Shown here: positions 25,344-34,684 of the stretch, in pieces | Layout: each line of letters starts with the position of its first letter | Numbering within the stretch: the first letter of the stretch is position 1 | Origin: Streptomyces sp. Tu 3180 | Lineage (GTDB): Bacteria > Actinomycetota > Actinomycetes > Streptomycetales > Streptomycetaceae | Length of the DNA: 64,000 bases | Assembly: GCF_009852415.1 (NCBI RefSeq) | Contig: NZ_WOXS01000002.1 | Coordinates: forward strand, 992,001 to 1,056,000 | Direction: 5' to 3' | Notes under the pieces: model-generated | Seen by the model: the letters and a program-made list of their open reading frames with translations, nothing else | Database searches by the model: none | Told to the model about the DNA's origin: nothing | Position numbers and translations under genes: made by a program

Positions 25344-27302
25344 TTGCGACCATCCACCCCCGTACCCGGCCGTGCGTCCGGACCCCGGCGCATCCGTGGC
25401 ACCGTCCGCGCCCTGGCCGCGGTGGCAGTGACCCTGCCCCTGCTGGGCGCGGCCCCCTCCCCGCCCCCGCCGGACACCGACCGGCTCCAGCAGGCGTTCG
25501 CCGTCGCGGCCGCCGAGTACGGCGTGCCGCAGAGCGTGCTGCTGGGCGTCTCCTACCTGCAGTCCCGCTGGGACGCGCACGGCGGCGCCCCGAGCGTGAC
25601 CGGCGGCTACGGCCCCATGCACCTCACGGACGCCCGGACGGCGCTCGCCGCGGCCGAGCACCACGGCGAGGGCACGGAGGACCCCCGCGGTGACGACGCC
25701 CGCCCGCCGCTGCGCCCGGAGGCCCGGCCCCCGCGCACCGACGCCCTCCCGGCGCGTCTGACGACGCTGCCGAGGGCGGCCCGGCTGACCGGACTGAGCC
25801 CCGAGCGGCTGCGCGAGGACCCGGCCGCGAACGTGGCGGGCGGAGCCGCGCTGCTGGCGGACGCCCAGCGCCGGCTGGGGCAGCCGGCGAGCGGGGACCC
25901 GGCGGACTGGTACGGGGCGGTGGCCCGCTTCTCCGGCGCGGACGACACCGCGTCGGCGGCGGCGTACGCCGACGACGTGTACGAGGTGATCCGCGCCGGC
26001 GGGGAGCGGATCACGGACGCGGGGCAGCGGGTCGTCCTCGCCGCCCGTCCGGGCCTGGCGCCCGACACCTCGGCGCCGGCCCTCACCGGCCTGCGCACCG
26101 CCTCCGCCGCCGGGACGGAGTGTCCGCCGACGGTGTCGTGCGAGTGGGTCCCGGCGCCGTACGAGGAGTTCGGGGACGGCGACTACGGCAACCACGACCT
26201 GGGGAACCGGCCGGTCTCGCAGCCGATCCGGTACATCGTCGTCCACGACACGGAGGGCGCCTGGGAGGGCGTCCTCGACATGGTGCAGGACCCCACCTAC
26301 GTGTCCTGGCAGTACAGCCTGCGCTCCACGGACGGGCACATCGCCCAGCACGTGAAGGCGAAGGACGTGGCCTGGCACGCGGGCAACTGGTACGTCAACG
26401 CCGGGTCGATCGGCCTGGAGCACGAGGGCTTCCTGGCGGAGCCCGACGCCTGGTACACCGAGGCGATGTACCGCTCCTCGGCCCGGCTGGTGAGGTACCT
26501 CGCCGAGAAGTACGACATCCCCCTGGACCGGCAGCACGTCCTCGGTCACGACACCGTGCCCGGGCCGACCTCGGGAACCATCCCCGGGATGCACACCGAC
26601 CCCGGCCCCTACTGGGACTGGGCGCACTACTTCGAGCTGCTGGGCCGCCCCTTCGAGGCCACGGCCGGCCGGCACGCCGGCATGGTGACGATCCGGCCCG
26701 ACTACGCCGCCAACCGTCCGGTCTTCACGGGCTGCGAGAACGCGGGCGAGCCGTGCGCGACGCACGGCTCGAGCGCGGTGCGGCTGTACTCCGACCACGA
26801 CGATAACTCTCCCCTGATCAGGGACGTCGGCCTCGGTTCCGCTCCGACCACCGGGGTGAACGACCTGTCGTCGCGCGCCTCCACGGGCCAGCAGTACGCG
26901 GTCGCCGACCGCTGGGGCGAGTGGACCGCCATCTGGTACCTGGGCCAGAAGGCGTGGTTCAGGAACCCGGTGAAGCAGCCCACCGCGGTGCCCGCGTCGG
27001 GCCTGGTCGTGACCCCGCGGAAGGGCCTCGACTCCGTGCCCGTGTACGGACGCGCCTACCCGGAGAAGGAGGCGTACCCGGAGGGGGTGCCCGCGCAGTC
27101 CGTGTCGCCGCTGCCGTACACGCTGCCGAAGGGCCAGAGGTACGTGACCGGGGGCAGGGTGCCCGGCGAGTACTACTACGCGGTGACCTTCGACGAGTCC
27201 TCGCACCGGGTGGTGACCGGCGAGGACCTGTACTACGAGATCCAGTTCGGGCACCGGGTCGGCTTCGTGCGGGCGGCGGACGTGACGGTGAGGCCGGCGT
27301 AG
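25344..27302 (+). CDS. Secreted N-acetylmuramoyl-L-alanine amidase (Amidase_2)
   Basis: 652 residues from a TTG with AGGAGG 5 nt upstream. Signal peptide ~1-40 (LAAVAVTLPLLGAAPS). Residues ~45-240 resemble a lysozyme/SLT-like domain (EYGVPQSVLLGVSYLQSRWD). Residues ~285-440 are an amidase_2 domain: Zn ligands in YIVVHDTEG, GHDTVPGP and HTDPGPYWDW, with AWHAGNWYVN between. The C-terminal ~200 residues carry SH3-like wall-binding strands (YSDHDDNSPLI, VPVYGRAYPEKEAYPEG). It cleaves the lactyl-L-Ala bond of peptidoglycan outside the cell. Confidence 0.92.
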   Translation: MRPSTPVPGRASGPRRIRGTVRALAAVAVTLPLLGAAPSPPPPDTDRLQQAFAVAAAEYGVPQSVLLGVSYLQSRWDAHGGAPSVTGGYGPMHLTDARTALAAAEHHGEGTEDPRGDDARPPLRPEARPPRTDALPARLTTLPRAARLTGLSPERLREDPAANVAGGAALLADAQRRLGQPASGDPADWYGAVARFSGADDTASAAAYADDVYEVIRAGGERITDAGQRVVLAARPGLAPDTSAPALTGLRTASAAGTECPPTVSCEWVPAPYEEFGDGDYGNHDLGNRPVSQPIRYIVVHDTEGAWEGVLDMVQDPTYVSWQYSLRSTDGHIAQHVKAKDVAWHAGNWYVNAGSIGLEHEGFLAEPDAWYTEAMYRSSARLVRYLAEKYDIPLDRQHVLGHDTVPGPTSGTIPGMHTDPGPYWDWAHYFELLGRPFEATAGRHAGMVTIRPDYAANRPVFTGCENAGEPCATHGSSAVRLYSDHDDNSPLIRDVGLGSAPTTGVNDLSSRASTGQQYAVADRWGEWTAIWYLGQKAWFRNPVKQPTAVPASGLVVTPRKGLDSVPVYGRAYPEKEAYPEGVPAQSVSPLPYTLPKGQRYVTGGRVPGEYYYAVTFDESSHRVVTGEDLYYEIQFGHRVGFVRAADVTVRPA

Positions 27303-27417
27303 CGCCACGGTGGCGGCCGGGGGGACGGGTTCGGGAGCGCACCGGCCCGGCCCCTCGTTGGAGGGCGGCGGGGTCCGAAGGTGCGGTCCACCGGGCGACG
27401 AGGGCCGCGACACGGCG

Positions 27418-27457
27418 AAGGGCGCCTGCCGGACGGGGACGTCCGGCAGGCGCCCTT
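27418..27457. terminator. Bidirectional terminator, perfect 17-bp stem
   Basis: AAGGGCGCCTGCCGGAC (27418-27434) pairs with GTCCGGCAGGCGCCCTT (27441-27457), 6-nt loop, between the convergent amidase and hypothetical genes. Confidence 0.85.
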
Positions 27458-27473
27458 GCCGTACGGGGCGGGG

Positions 27474-27971
27474 TCAGCCCTGCTGGAACAGTTCCGCGGG
27501 CAGCGGCTTGAGGAGGGCGTACAGGTCGTCGGTGATCGGGCGGTCCCAGGCGGCGATGGTGACCAGGACGTTGTCGCTGCGGTCGAACTGCACGCAGGAG
27601 ATCCGGCCCTCGGAGAGCTTGACGCGGCGCACGATCAGCAGGTTGTCGCCCTGCATCACCGGCACGTCCTCGGTGCCGACGACGGTGACCTCCTCCTCGT
27701 TCTCCAGCGCCAGCAGCAGCTGCCCGACCTCGAAGGGGACCTCGCCCTCGGGGACGTCCCGGGCCGGGGAGCCCTCCGGGAGGTTACCGATGATCATCGC
27801 GGGGCCGCGGCCGCCGAACAGGTCGTAACGCAGGAAGACGCCCTGGCAACTGCCGTCGGGGGCGGGCAGCAGCCCGGCACCCAGGTTGCCGGGCCAGTCG
27901 CCCGGGTCCATGGCCAGTACGTCGAAGTCGGGCCCGGCGGGAGTGGCACTGCGGCGGCGGAGGAACGACAT
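27474..27971 (-). CDS. Conserved hypothetical protein (165 aa)
   Basis: Starts MSFLRRRSATPAGPDFDVLA at the ATG 27971; the open frame upstream is not protein-like. Soluble mixed alpha/beta protein with VPFEVGQLLLALENEEEVTV and VRRVKLSEGRISCVQFDRSD. No signal peptide, membrane segment or catalytic motif. I recognise it only as a streptomycete conserved protein of unknown role. It reads toward the bidirectional terminator at 27418-27457. Confidence 0.7.
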   Translation of the reverse strand: MSFLRRRSATPAGPDFDVLAMDPGDWPGNLGAGLLPAPDGSCQGVFLRYDLFGGRGPAMIIGNLPEGSPARDVPEGEVPFEVGQLLLALENEEEVTVVGTEDVPVMQGDNLLIVRRVKLSEGRISCVQFDRSDNVLVTIAAWDRPITDDLYALLKPLPAELFQQG

Positions 27972-28036
27972 GCCGCCATGGTACGTGCCCGGCCCCCCGA
28001 ACGGGCGGACAGGCGGGCGGGCGGCACCCGCCGCCG

Positions 28037-28636
28037 CTACGCGGTCCGCCGGTGCCGCTCGTGGTGGCGGGCCACCCGGGCCCGGTTGCCGCAGGACGGC
28101 CTGCACCACTCCTGACGCGGGTGTTCCTTCAGGAAGTACCGCACGCAGCGCGGCGCGTGGCAGGCGCGCAGCCGCCGGCGGTCGGGACCCGCGAGGAAAC
28201 CGATCGCCGCCTGCGCCAGGACGGCGGTCAGGTCGTCCTCCCCCCTGGCGGGACGCCGGTGCGCGACCGGCCCGGCGTCCTCGGTCCACCGCAGGACCGG
28301 CACGGTGGGGGTGCGGGCGGCCGCCTCGTTCAGGCGCCGCAGGGCCTCGGGCACGGGCAGCAGCCGGGCCGCGTCCGCGTGGCTCGGCTCGTCCGGGCGC
28401 ACGGCGCGGGCGAGGAGGGCACGGACGGCGGCGCGCAGCTCACGGGCGGCGGTGAGGTCGTCGGCGCCGGCCGTGAAGCGGTCCGCGCCGGGCAACGCGT
28501 CCGGGTGGGCGCGCACCCAGGCGGTGAGGCCGGCGGGGCCGGCCAGGTCGTCGGCGAGCCCGCCGGCGCCGTCGTGCCGGACGGTCAGGGCGAGGTCCAG
28601 GGTGAGCCGGGCGTCCCTGCTGATCGAATCCCGCAT
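28037..28636 (-). CDS. CGNR zinc-finger protein (ABATE/DUF1470 family)
   Basis: 199 residues. An N-terminal helical ABATE domain (LDLALTVRHDGAGGLADDLA, ELRAAVRALLARAV) precedes a C-terminal zinc finger: RACHAPRCVRYFLKEHPRQ then WCRPSCGNRARVARH, containing the defining Cys-Gly-Asn-Arg and four cysteines. These are putative stress-related transcriptional regulators. The ATG at 28636 is chosen because the upstream frame lacks protein character. Confidence 0.87.
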   Translation of the reverse strand: MRDSISRDARLTLDLALTVRHDGAGGLADDLAGPAGLTAWVRAHPDALPGADRFTAGADDLTAARELRAAVRALLARAVRPDEPSHADAARLLPVPEALRRLNEAAARTPTVPVLRWTEDAGPVAHRRPARGEDDLTAVLAQAAIGFLAGPDRRRLRACHAPRCVRYFLKEHPRQEWCRPSCGNRARVARHHERHRRTA

Positions 28637-28834
28637 GGGCCGATGATAGGCGGGCCGGGATCCGTCGGGCCGGTGGCAGCCGTCCCGTCCGGCCGGGAGG
28701 CGGGCCCTCGGCGGCGCGCGGTGCCCCTGCTCATGGGGGTGCCCCACGCGGGCGAGGTCGAGAGCCCGGGGAGCGCGTGCACGCGGGGCGGAGGGCCGCC
28801 GCGTGCCGGACGCGCGGGGCGTCCGGCACGGGGT

Positions 28835-29737
28835 CTACTCCTCCGGCGGGGCCGGCGGGACCACCGCGACCGGGCTCTCCGCGTGCAGCAGGACGGCCTG
28901 GGTGACGGAGCCCATCATGCGCGCCGGTGCCAGCAGACGGCGGCGGTGCCGTCCCACGACGAGCAGCGCCGCGTCCCGGGAGGCCGCGACCAGGTGACCG
29001 GCCGCGTCGCCGGGCAGCACCTGCGTCTCGGCGGTGACCTCGGGATGCCGTTCGCGGTGCGGGGCGAGGAAGCCGTCGGCGAGGACGCGCGTCTCGTGCT
29101 CGACGGCGTCCTGGTCGATCCCCGGCGCGGGCATCTCCCCGGGCAGCATCCAGGTCTGCAGGGGCCACGGGTAGGCGGCGACGATCCGGAGCCGGGCGCC
29201 GCGCAGGGCGGCCTCGGCGAAGGCGAAGGCGAGCGTGGCCTCGTCGGGACTGTCGGCGTTCAGGCCGGTCACCACGAGCCGGCCAGGCTCGGCCCGCGGC
29301 TCGCCGTCGGCCCCGCGCCCGGGCCGGGGCACCACGACGACGGGGCATTCGGCGTCGCGGGCCGCGGCCAGGGAGTTCGAGCCGAGCAGCAGGCTGGCGA
29401 AGCCGCCGCGGCCCCGGGAGCCGAGCACCAGCAGCCGGGCCGTGGTCCCCAGTTCGGGCAGCACGCCGCCGGGCGCGCCCACCAGCGCCGCGTACTCGAC
29501 GGCCGGGAGCCCGGTGTGCCCCTCCAGGTGGGCGCGGACCTGGTCGAGGACCGGGTCGTCGTCCGGGTCCGGCGGACCGGCGGCCAGGACCTCGGGCTGC
29601 ACCCAGGGGGCGTACTGGCGCACGTGCACGACCCGCAGCGGGGCCTCGTGCCGACGGGCGGCGTCGAGGGCCCACTGGAGGGCGCGCAGGCTGTCGTCCG
29701 AACCGTCGACCGCCGCGACGACCGGCTGGGTGCTCAT
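28835..29737 (-). CDS. Universal stress protein with two UspA domains
   Basis: 300 residues, tandem Usp folds (~1-145 and ~150-295). Domain 1: VVAAVDGSDDSLRALQWALD and an ATP-type loop VLGSRGRGGFASLLLGSNS followed by CPVVVVPRPG. Domain 2: VVTGLNADSPDEATLAFAFA and VVGRHRRRLLAPARMMGSVT then SPVAVVPPAP, whose G-x2-G-x9-G loop is degenerate, so only domain 1 looks fully competent for nucleotide binding. GAGGAG precedes the ATG. Usually linked to hypoxia, starvation or envelope stress. Confidence 0.9.
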   Translation of the reverse strand: MSTQPVVAAVDGSDDSLRALQWALDAARRHEAPLRVVHVRQYAPWVQPEVLAAGPPDPDDDPVLDQVRAHLEGHTGLPAVEYAALVGAPGGVLPELGTTARLLVLGSRGRGGFASLLLGSNSLAAARDAECPVVVVPRPGRGADGEPRAEPGRLVVTGLNADSPDEATLAFAFAEAALRGARLRIVAAYPWPLQTWMLPGEMPAPGIDQDAVEHETRVLADGFLAPHRERHPEVTAETQVLPGDAAGHLVAASRDAALLVVGRHRRRLLAPARMMGSVTQAVLLHAESPVAVVPPAPPEE

Positions 29738-29903
29738 GTCTCCTCGCCTCCGGTGTACGACCTCCGCCTTCCCGGACCAGCCTGACTCAGGCGGGGACCG
29801 GGGAAGGCGCTTCTGATCGCGTGTCCGGAAAAACGCGGGGAACACGTCCGGGGAGGTGGCGGCTTCGGCGGGGCGGCCGGCGGGGGGCTCCCGCGGGCCG
29901 GGA

Positions 29904-30146
29904 TCACGTCAGGTCGAACTCCCCCTCCCGGGCTCCGGACACGAACGCGCCCCACTCGGCGGGAGTGAAGATCAGCGAAGGGCTCTCCGGGCGGCCACTG
30001 TTGCGCATGGCGATGAAGCCCTCCACGAAGGCGATCTGGACATCGCCCATTCCACGGCTGCTGGACTGCCACTGCGCGTTGCTGAGGTCCAGGTCCGGCT
30101 TGTCCCAGCCCGTCAGCGGGCGCTGCTGGGTGGTGCTCTCGGCCAC
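29904..30146 (-). CDS. DUF397-domain protein
   Basis: 80 residues from a GTG (30146) with AGGAG 7 nt upstream. Contains NAQWQSSSRG and IAFVEGFIAMRNSGRPESPS then LIFTPAEWGAFVSGA, the standard DUF397 pattern. DUF397 proteins usually sit beside an XRE-type regulator and act as its small partner (anti-sigma or antitoxin-like, BldB-associated); no XRE gene is adjacent here, so it is an orphan. Confidence 0.88.
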   Translation of the reverse strand: MAESTTQQRPLTGWDKPDLDLSNAQWQSSSRGMGDVQIAFVEGFIAMRNSGRPESPSLIFTPAEWGAFVSGAREGEFDLT

Positions 30147-30361
30147 GTCCGTGCTCCTCCCGATTCCGTCGTCCGCGGCCAGCCTAGCGATCGGCCCCTG
30201 CCCCCGACAGGCCGCGCGGGAAGTCCCTTTCCGCGGCGGCGCCCATCGGACCCGGAGGTGCGTTGAACCCGGAGGTCCGCGCGGACGTACTGGTGTGGAC
30301 GGGCCCGCCCACCGGGCCCGGTTCGCCATGCCATCGCAGGACCGCACGGAAGGACCTCCGG

Positions 30362-32236
30362 GTGTCGCTCTTCACTCGCTCCCGTCGATCGCCGGACGCC
30401 ACCGAGGACGGAGCGGACGGGGACGGGGACGGCGCCGCGCCCGCGGGCACCACCGGGGCCGCGGCGGCCTCCGGAGCCACGCCGGCCGCCGGCGCCGCAC
30501 CGGCCGCCGGCGCCGAGCCGGCCACCGAGGCAGAGCCGGCCGCCGCGCGCCCGGGCCGGTTCGGCCGGTGGCTCCTCCCGCCCCGTGCGGCGCGCGGCGT
30601 CACGGTCGGGACGACCGTCCTCGCCGGGGCACTGGTGCTGTTCGCGCTCCTCGTGCCGAACCGCCTGGAACGGCTCTCGCCCGACGCCTTCCTCCGCCTC
30701 CCCGCCGAGGGGATCCTGCTCGCGACCCTGCTGCTCGCGCTGCCGCCGAGGCCGCGGCGGATCACGGCGGCGGTCTCCGGCGTCCTGCTCGGCCTGCTCA
30801 CCGTCCTGAAGCTCGTGGACATGGGCTTCCACCAGGTGCTGGCCCGGCCCTTCGACCTGGTGCTCGACTGGATCCTGCTCGACGACGCGGCGGACTTCGT
30901 CCGGGAGTCGTTCGGCCGGGGCGGGCAGGTGCTCGCCGTGGCCGGGGTGATCGTCCTGTTCGTCTCCCTGCTGGTGCTCATGACGCTGGCGACGGTGCGG
31001 CTGACCGACCTGATGGTCCGGCACCGCCCCGTCGCCGTCCGGACCACGCTGGTGCTGGGCGTCGCGTGGATCACCTGCGTCACCCTGGGCGTGCGGGTCG
31101 CCGGTGTCCCGGTCGCCACCAAGGGCACCGCGGAGATGCTGGGCAACCGCGTGGAGCAGGTGCGCGCGGGCCTGCGCGACGCGCGGGTCTTCGAGGAACA
31201 GGCCGCCGTCGACGCCTTCGCCCGGACGCCGCCCGACCGGCTGCTCACCGGACTGCGCGGCAAGGACGTCCTGTTCACCTTCATCGAGAGCTACGGCCGG
31301 GTGGCGATCGACGACCCGGCGATGGCGGGGCCGGTCGGCGAGGTCCTCACGGAGGGCACCGGCCGGCTGAGGTCGGCCGGCTTCGCCTCACGCAGCGGCT
31401 GGCTCACCTCGCCGGTGACGGGTGCCGGCAGCTGGCTCGCCCACTCGACCTTCCTGTCCGGCCTGTGGATCAAGAACCAGCAGCGCTACCGCAGCCTGAC
31501 CACCAGCGACCGGATGACCCTCACCAACTACTTCCGCAAGACCGGTGACTGGCGCACCGTCGGCATCGTGCCCGGGGTGCGCCGGGCCTGGCCGGAGGGC
31601 GAGTTCTTCGGGCTGGACCACATCTACGACTCCGAGCACCTCGGCTACCACGGCCCGTACTTCAGCTGGACCCCGGTGCCCGACCAGTTCAGCCTGGAGG
31701 CCTTCGAGCGCCTGGAGCACGGGAAGGAGGACCGTGAGCCGATCATGGCGGAGATCATCCTCGCCTCCAGCCACAACCCCTGGTCCCCCATCGCGCGCAT
31801 GATCGACTGGGACGACCTCGGCGACGGCTCGGTGTTCCACGGGATCAAGAAGGAGGGCACGGACCCGAAGGAGGTCTGGAAGGACCCGGAGAAGGTGCGC
31901 ACCGAGTACCGGCGGGCCATCGAGTACTCGTTGCGGAGCCTGACCGAGTGGGTCGAGCGGTACGGCGACGAGGACACGGTCCTGGTCTTCCTCGGCGACC
32001 ACCAGCCGGTTCCCACCGTCACCGCCGGTGACACCCGCCGGGACGTGCCGGTCACGATCGTCGCCCGGGACGAGAAGGTGCTGGACCGGGTGGAGGGGTG
32101 GGGCTGGACCGACGGGCTCAGGCCCGCGCCCGACGCCCCGCGCTGGGGCATGGACGCCTTCCGCGACCGCTTCATGACGGCGTTCGGGCCGCAGGGCGCA
32201 CCGTCCGGGGCGTCCGCGCCCGGGGACCGGCCGTGA
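30362..32236 (+). CDS. Membrane sulfatase-family protein (LTA-synthase-like)
   Basis: 624 residues from a GTG preceded by GAAGGA. The N-terminal ~75 residues are an Ala/Pro/Glu low-complexity cytosolic region. Four to five membrane segments follow (~80-260), then an extracellular alkaline-phosphatase/sulfatase-fold domain with DVLFTFIESYGRVAIDD (metal strand), a nucleophile region AHSTFLSGLW, and VLVFLGDHQPVP. This resembles glycerophosphate transferases such as LtaS, but the context (alone) does not name a polymer. A role in modifying cell-wall teichoic-acid-like polymers or lipids is inference. Confidence 0.75.
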   Translation: MSLFTRSRRSPDATEDGADGDGDGAAPAGTTGAAAASGATPAAGAAPAAGAEPATEAEPAAARPGRFGRWLLPPRAARGVTVGTTVLAGALVLFALLVPNRLERLSPDAFLRLPAEGILLATLLLALPPRPRRITAAVSGVLLGLLTVLKLVDMGFHQVLARPFDLVLDWILLDDAADFVRESFGRGGQVLAVAGVIVLFVSLLVLMTLATVRLTDLMVRHRPVAVRTTLVLGVAWITCVTLGVRVAGVPVATKGTAEMLGNRVEQVRAGLRDARVFEEQAAVDAFARTPPDRLLTGLRGKDVLFTFIESYGRVAIDDPAMAGPVGEVLTEGTGRLRSAGFASRSGWLTSPVTGAGSWLAHSTFLSGLWIKNQQRYRSLTTSDRMTLTNYFRKTGDWRTVGIVPGVRRAWPEGEFFGLDHIYDSEHLGYHGPYFSWTPVPDQFSLEAFERLEHGKEDREPIMAEIILASSHNPWSPIARMIDWDDLGDGSVFHGIKKEGTDPKEVWKDPEKVRTEYRRAIEYSLRSLTEWVERYGDEDTVLVFLGDHQPVPTVTAGDTRRDVPVTIVARDEKVLDRVEGWGWTDGLRPAPDAPRWGMDAFRDRFMTAFGPQGAPSGASAPGDRP

Positions 32237-32280
32237 CGGGGACGCGGGGGTGACGGGGCGCGGGCGGGTCCGCCGCCGCG

Positions 32281-33123
32281 TCACCGCCGCCCGGAGAGGA
32301 AGTCCGTGACGCGTCCCGTGAACCACTCCGGGTCGTCCAGCCACGGGTAGTGCCCGGCGCCCGGCTGCACCGCGACCCCGGCCGCCGGGAACACGCCGGC
32401 GGCGCGGCGGGCGAGGGACGGTGCGGGGCCGCCGTCGAGTTCACCGGCGAGGACCAGCACCGGCGCCGTGAGGCGGGCCAGTGCGGCACGGGTCGCGGGA
32501 GGGTCGTAGGCGCCGGCGGAACCGTAGCGGTCGGCGGCCTCCTCGTTGGTCTGCTCCTCGTCACCGGCGGCGTGGGCGCGGGCGGTGTCGTCCCAGCGTC
32601 CGTAGAAGAACGGCAGGAAGACGGGGTCGAAGTCGCCGGTCCCCTCCAGCCAGGCCTCGAACGCCGGGAACGCCTCCGGGAACCAGGGCTCCTCCTCCCG
32701 CAGCCGGGCCGCCGCGAGCCGGTGCCCGGCCGTCGCCGGCATGCCGAGCGCCCACGGGACGGCCGTGATCAGCGCCAGCCGTCCCACGCGCCCGGGGAAC
32801 CGGGCCGCGTACAGCATGGCGAGGCTCCCGCCCGCCGAATGGGCCAGCAGGTCCACGCGGTCCAGGCCCAGGTGGACGCGGAGCGCCTCGACGTCGTCGA
32901 CGAGCCGGTCGCAGCGGTACGTCGCCGGGTCCGCCGGCACCGCCGACTCCCCCGTGCCGCGCAGGTCGAGCAGGATCAGCCGGCGGTGGGCGTCCAGTCC
33001 GCCCAGGTCGCCGAGGTACGCGCCGGCCCGCATGGGGCCGCCCGGCAGCACGACCAGCGGTTCCCCCGCGCCCCGCTCGTGGTACGCGAGCGGGGTTCCG
33101 TCCGGGGCGGTGAAGAGCGGCAT
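32281..33123 (-). CDS. Alpha/beta-hydrolase, proline-iminopeptidase-like
   Basis: 280 residues. Starts MPLFTAPDGTPLAYHERGAG; oxyanion motif VVLPGGPM (prolyl iminopeptidases have GGPG), DLRGTGES, nucleophile elbow LLAHSAGGSLA, acid VLAGELDGG and His in GAGHYPWLDD. All three triad residues are present. The substrate is not identifiable. It is convergent with the membrane sulfatase gene and divergent from paaK. Confidence 0.83.
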   Translation of the reverse strand: MPLFTAPDGTPLAYHERGAGEPLVVLPGGPMRAGAYLGDLGGLDAHRRLILLDLRGTGESAVPADPATYRCDRLVDDVEALRVHLGLDRVDLLAHSAGGSLAMLYAARFPGRVGRLALITAVPWALGMPATAGHRLAAARLREEEPWFPEAFPAFEAWLEGTGDFDPVFLPFFYGRWDDTARAHAAGDEEQTNEEAADRYGSAGAYDPPATRAALARLTAPVLVLAGELDGGPAPSLARRAAGVFPAAGVAVQPGAGHYPWLDDPEWFTGRVTDFLSGRR

Positions 33124-33260
33124 GCCGGTGATCCTGCCGCCCCGGACGCGCCCCGCGCAACGGGTTCACCCCGGCGGGGCGGCCGGCACCGGCGCGGAAA
33201 ATGTGCAGGCCCGGGTCTTGCACCGGGCCCGACGTCCTGGATTACTGATCCCGGAGGAGT

Positions 33261-33278
33261 CGACCGAATGATCGGTCG
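33261..33278. promoter_or_regulatory. TetR/PaaR-type palindrome upstream of paaK
   Basis: CGACCGA-ATGA-TCGGTCG is a perfect 7+7 bp palindrome 45 bp before the paaK ATG. Its ACCGA/TCGGT half-sites are like those of TetR-family regulators of CoA-ligase genes (PaaR, FadR types) in actinobacteria. No tetR gene lies in the adjoining region. Confidence 0.55.
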
Positions 33279-33322
33279 TCCGGAGCGGCGCGACAGGCGC
33301 GACAGGCGAGGGGAAGGTGCAG

Positions 33323-34621
33323 ATGACGGAGGCGGACCTGCTGGACCCGGCGGAGCGGCTCGACGCGCAGGGGCTGCGGGCGCTCCAGCTCGAGCGGCTG
33401 CGGACCTCGTTGCGGCACGCGTACGACAACGTGCCGTTCTACCGCGCGTCGTTCGACGAGGCGGGCGTCCACCCGGACGACTGCCGCTCGCTCACCGACC
33501 TGGCCCGGTTCCCGTTCACCACCAAGGCGGACCTGCGGGAGCACTACCCCTACGGCATGTTCGCCGTGCCCCGCGACCGCATCCGCCGCATCCACGCCTC
33601 CAGCGGCACCACCGGACGTCCCACGGTCGTCGGCTACACCGAGGGCGACCTGTCCATGTGGGCGGACATGGTGGCCCGCTCGATCCGCGCGGCGGGCGGC
33701 CGGCCCGGGGACACGGCCCACGTGGCGTACGGCTACGGCCTGTTCACCGGCGGCCTCGGCGCCCACTACGGCGCCGAACGGCTCGGCTGCACGGTGATCC
33801 CCGCGTCCGGCGGGATGACCTCCCGCCAGGTGCGGCTGATCCAGGACCTGCGGCCCACGGTCATCATGGTCACCCCGTCCTACATGCTCACCCTGCTCGA
33901 CGAGTTCGAGCGGCAGGGCGTCGATCCGCGCGGGACCTCCCTGCGCGTGGGGATCTTCGGCGCGGAGCCGTGGACGGAGCGGATGCGGCAGGAGATCGAG
34001 GAGCGGTTCGCGATCGACGCGGTCGACATATACGGGCTGTCGGAGGTGATCGGGCCGGGCGTCGCGCAGGAGTGCGTGGAGACCAAGGACGGTCTGCACA
34101 TCTGGGAGGACCACTTCTTCCCGGAGGTCGTCGACCCGGTCACCGGCGAGGTCCTCCCGGAGGGCGAGCGGGGCGAGCTCGTCTTCACCTCGCTCACCAA
34201 GGAGGCGATGCCGATCGTCCGGTACCGGACGCGGGACCTGACCCGTCTGCTGCCGGGTACCGCGCGGGTGTTCCGGCGGATGGAGAAGGTCACCGGCCGC
34301 AGCGACGACATGGTGATCCTGCGCGGGGTGAACCTCTTCCCCACGCAGATCGAGGAGATCGTGCTGCGCACGCCGGGCGTCGCGCCGCACTTCCAGCTCC
34401 GGCTCACCCGGGAGGGCCGGCTGGACCGGCTCACCGTCCGAGCGGAGGCCCGGCCCGACGCGGACGCCGCGACGCGGGAGACGGCCGCGCGCTCCATCGG
34501 GGCGGCCGTGAAGGACGGCATCGGGGTGTCGGCCGAGGTGGAGATCGTCGACCCGGAGACGCTGGAGCGGTCGGTGGGCAAGATCCGGCGGATCGTGGAC
34601 CTGCGCGAGCACCGGGGATAG
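33323..34621 (+). CDS. paaK: Phenylacetate-CoA ligase
   Basis: 432 residues from the ATG at 33323, spaced correctly from GGGGAAGG (a GTG 6 nt earlier is less well placed). ANL-superfamily enzyme making phenylacetyl-CoA and AMP from phenylacetate, CoA and ATP. Seen: HASSGTTGRPTVVGYTEGDL (P-loop), YGYGLFTGGLG, YGLSEVIGPG (A5), and RSDDMVILRGVNLFP, which is highly typical of PaaK. No other paa catabolic genes are in the window, so the CoA ester may serve biosynthesis or a distant pathway. Confidence 0.9.
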   Translation: MTEADLLDPAERLDAQGLRALQLERLRTSLRHAYDNVPFYRASFDEAGVHPDDCRSLTDLARFPFTTKADLREHYPYGMFAVPRDRIRRIHASSGTTGRPTVVGYTEGDLSMWADMVARSIRAAGGRPGDTAHVAYGYGLFTGGLGAHYGAERLGCTVIPASGGMTSRQVRLIQDLRPTVIMVTPSYMLTLLDEFERQGVDPRGTSLRVGIFGAEPWTERMRQEIEERFAIDAVDIYGLSEVIGPGVAQECVETKDGLHIWEDHFFPEVVDPVTGEVLPEGERGELVFTSLTKEAMPIVRYRTRDLTRLLPGTARVFRRMEKVTGRSDDMVILRGVNLFPTQIEEIVLRTPGVAPHFQLRLTREGRLDRLTVRAEARPDADAATRETAARSIGAAVKDGIGVSAEVEIVDPETLERSVGKIRRIVDLREHRG

Positions 34622-34684
34622 GGCCCTTTCCCGGAGCGGCGGAGCGGCGCGGCGGCCCGGTGTCCACCGCCCGGAGGGGCGGGC

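Noticed and set aside
28052..29785. 577-codon plus-strand open frame
   Set aside because: Antisense of the CGNR and universal stress protein genes; compositional shadow.
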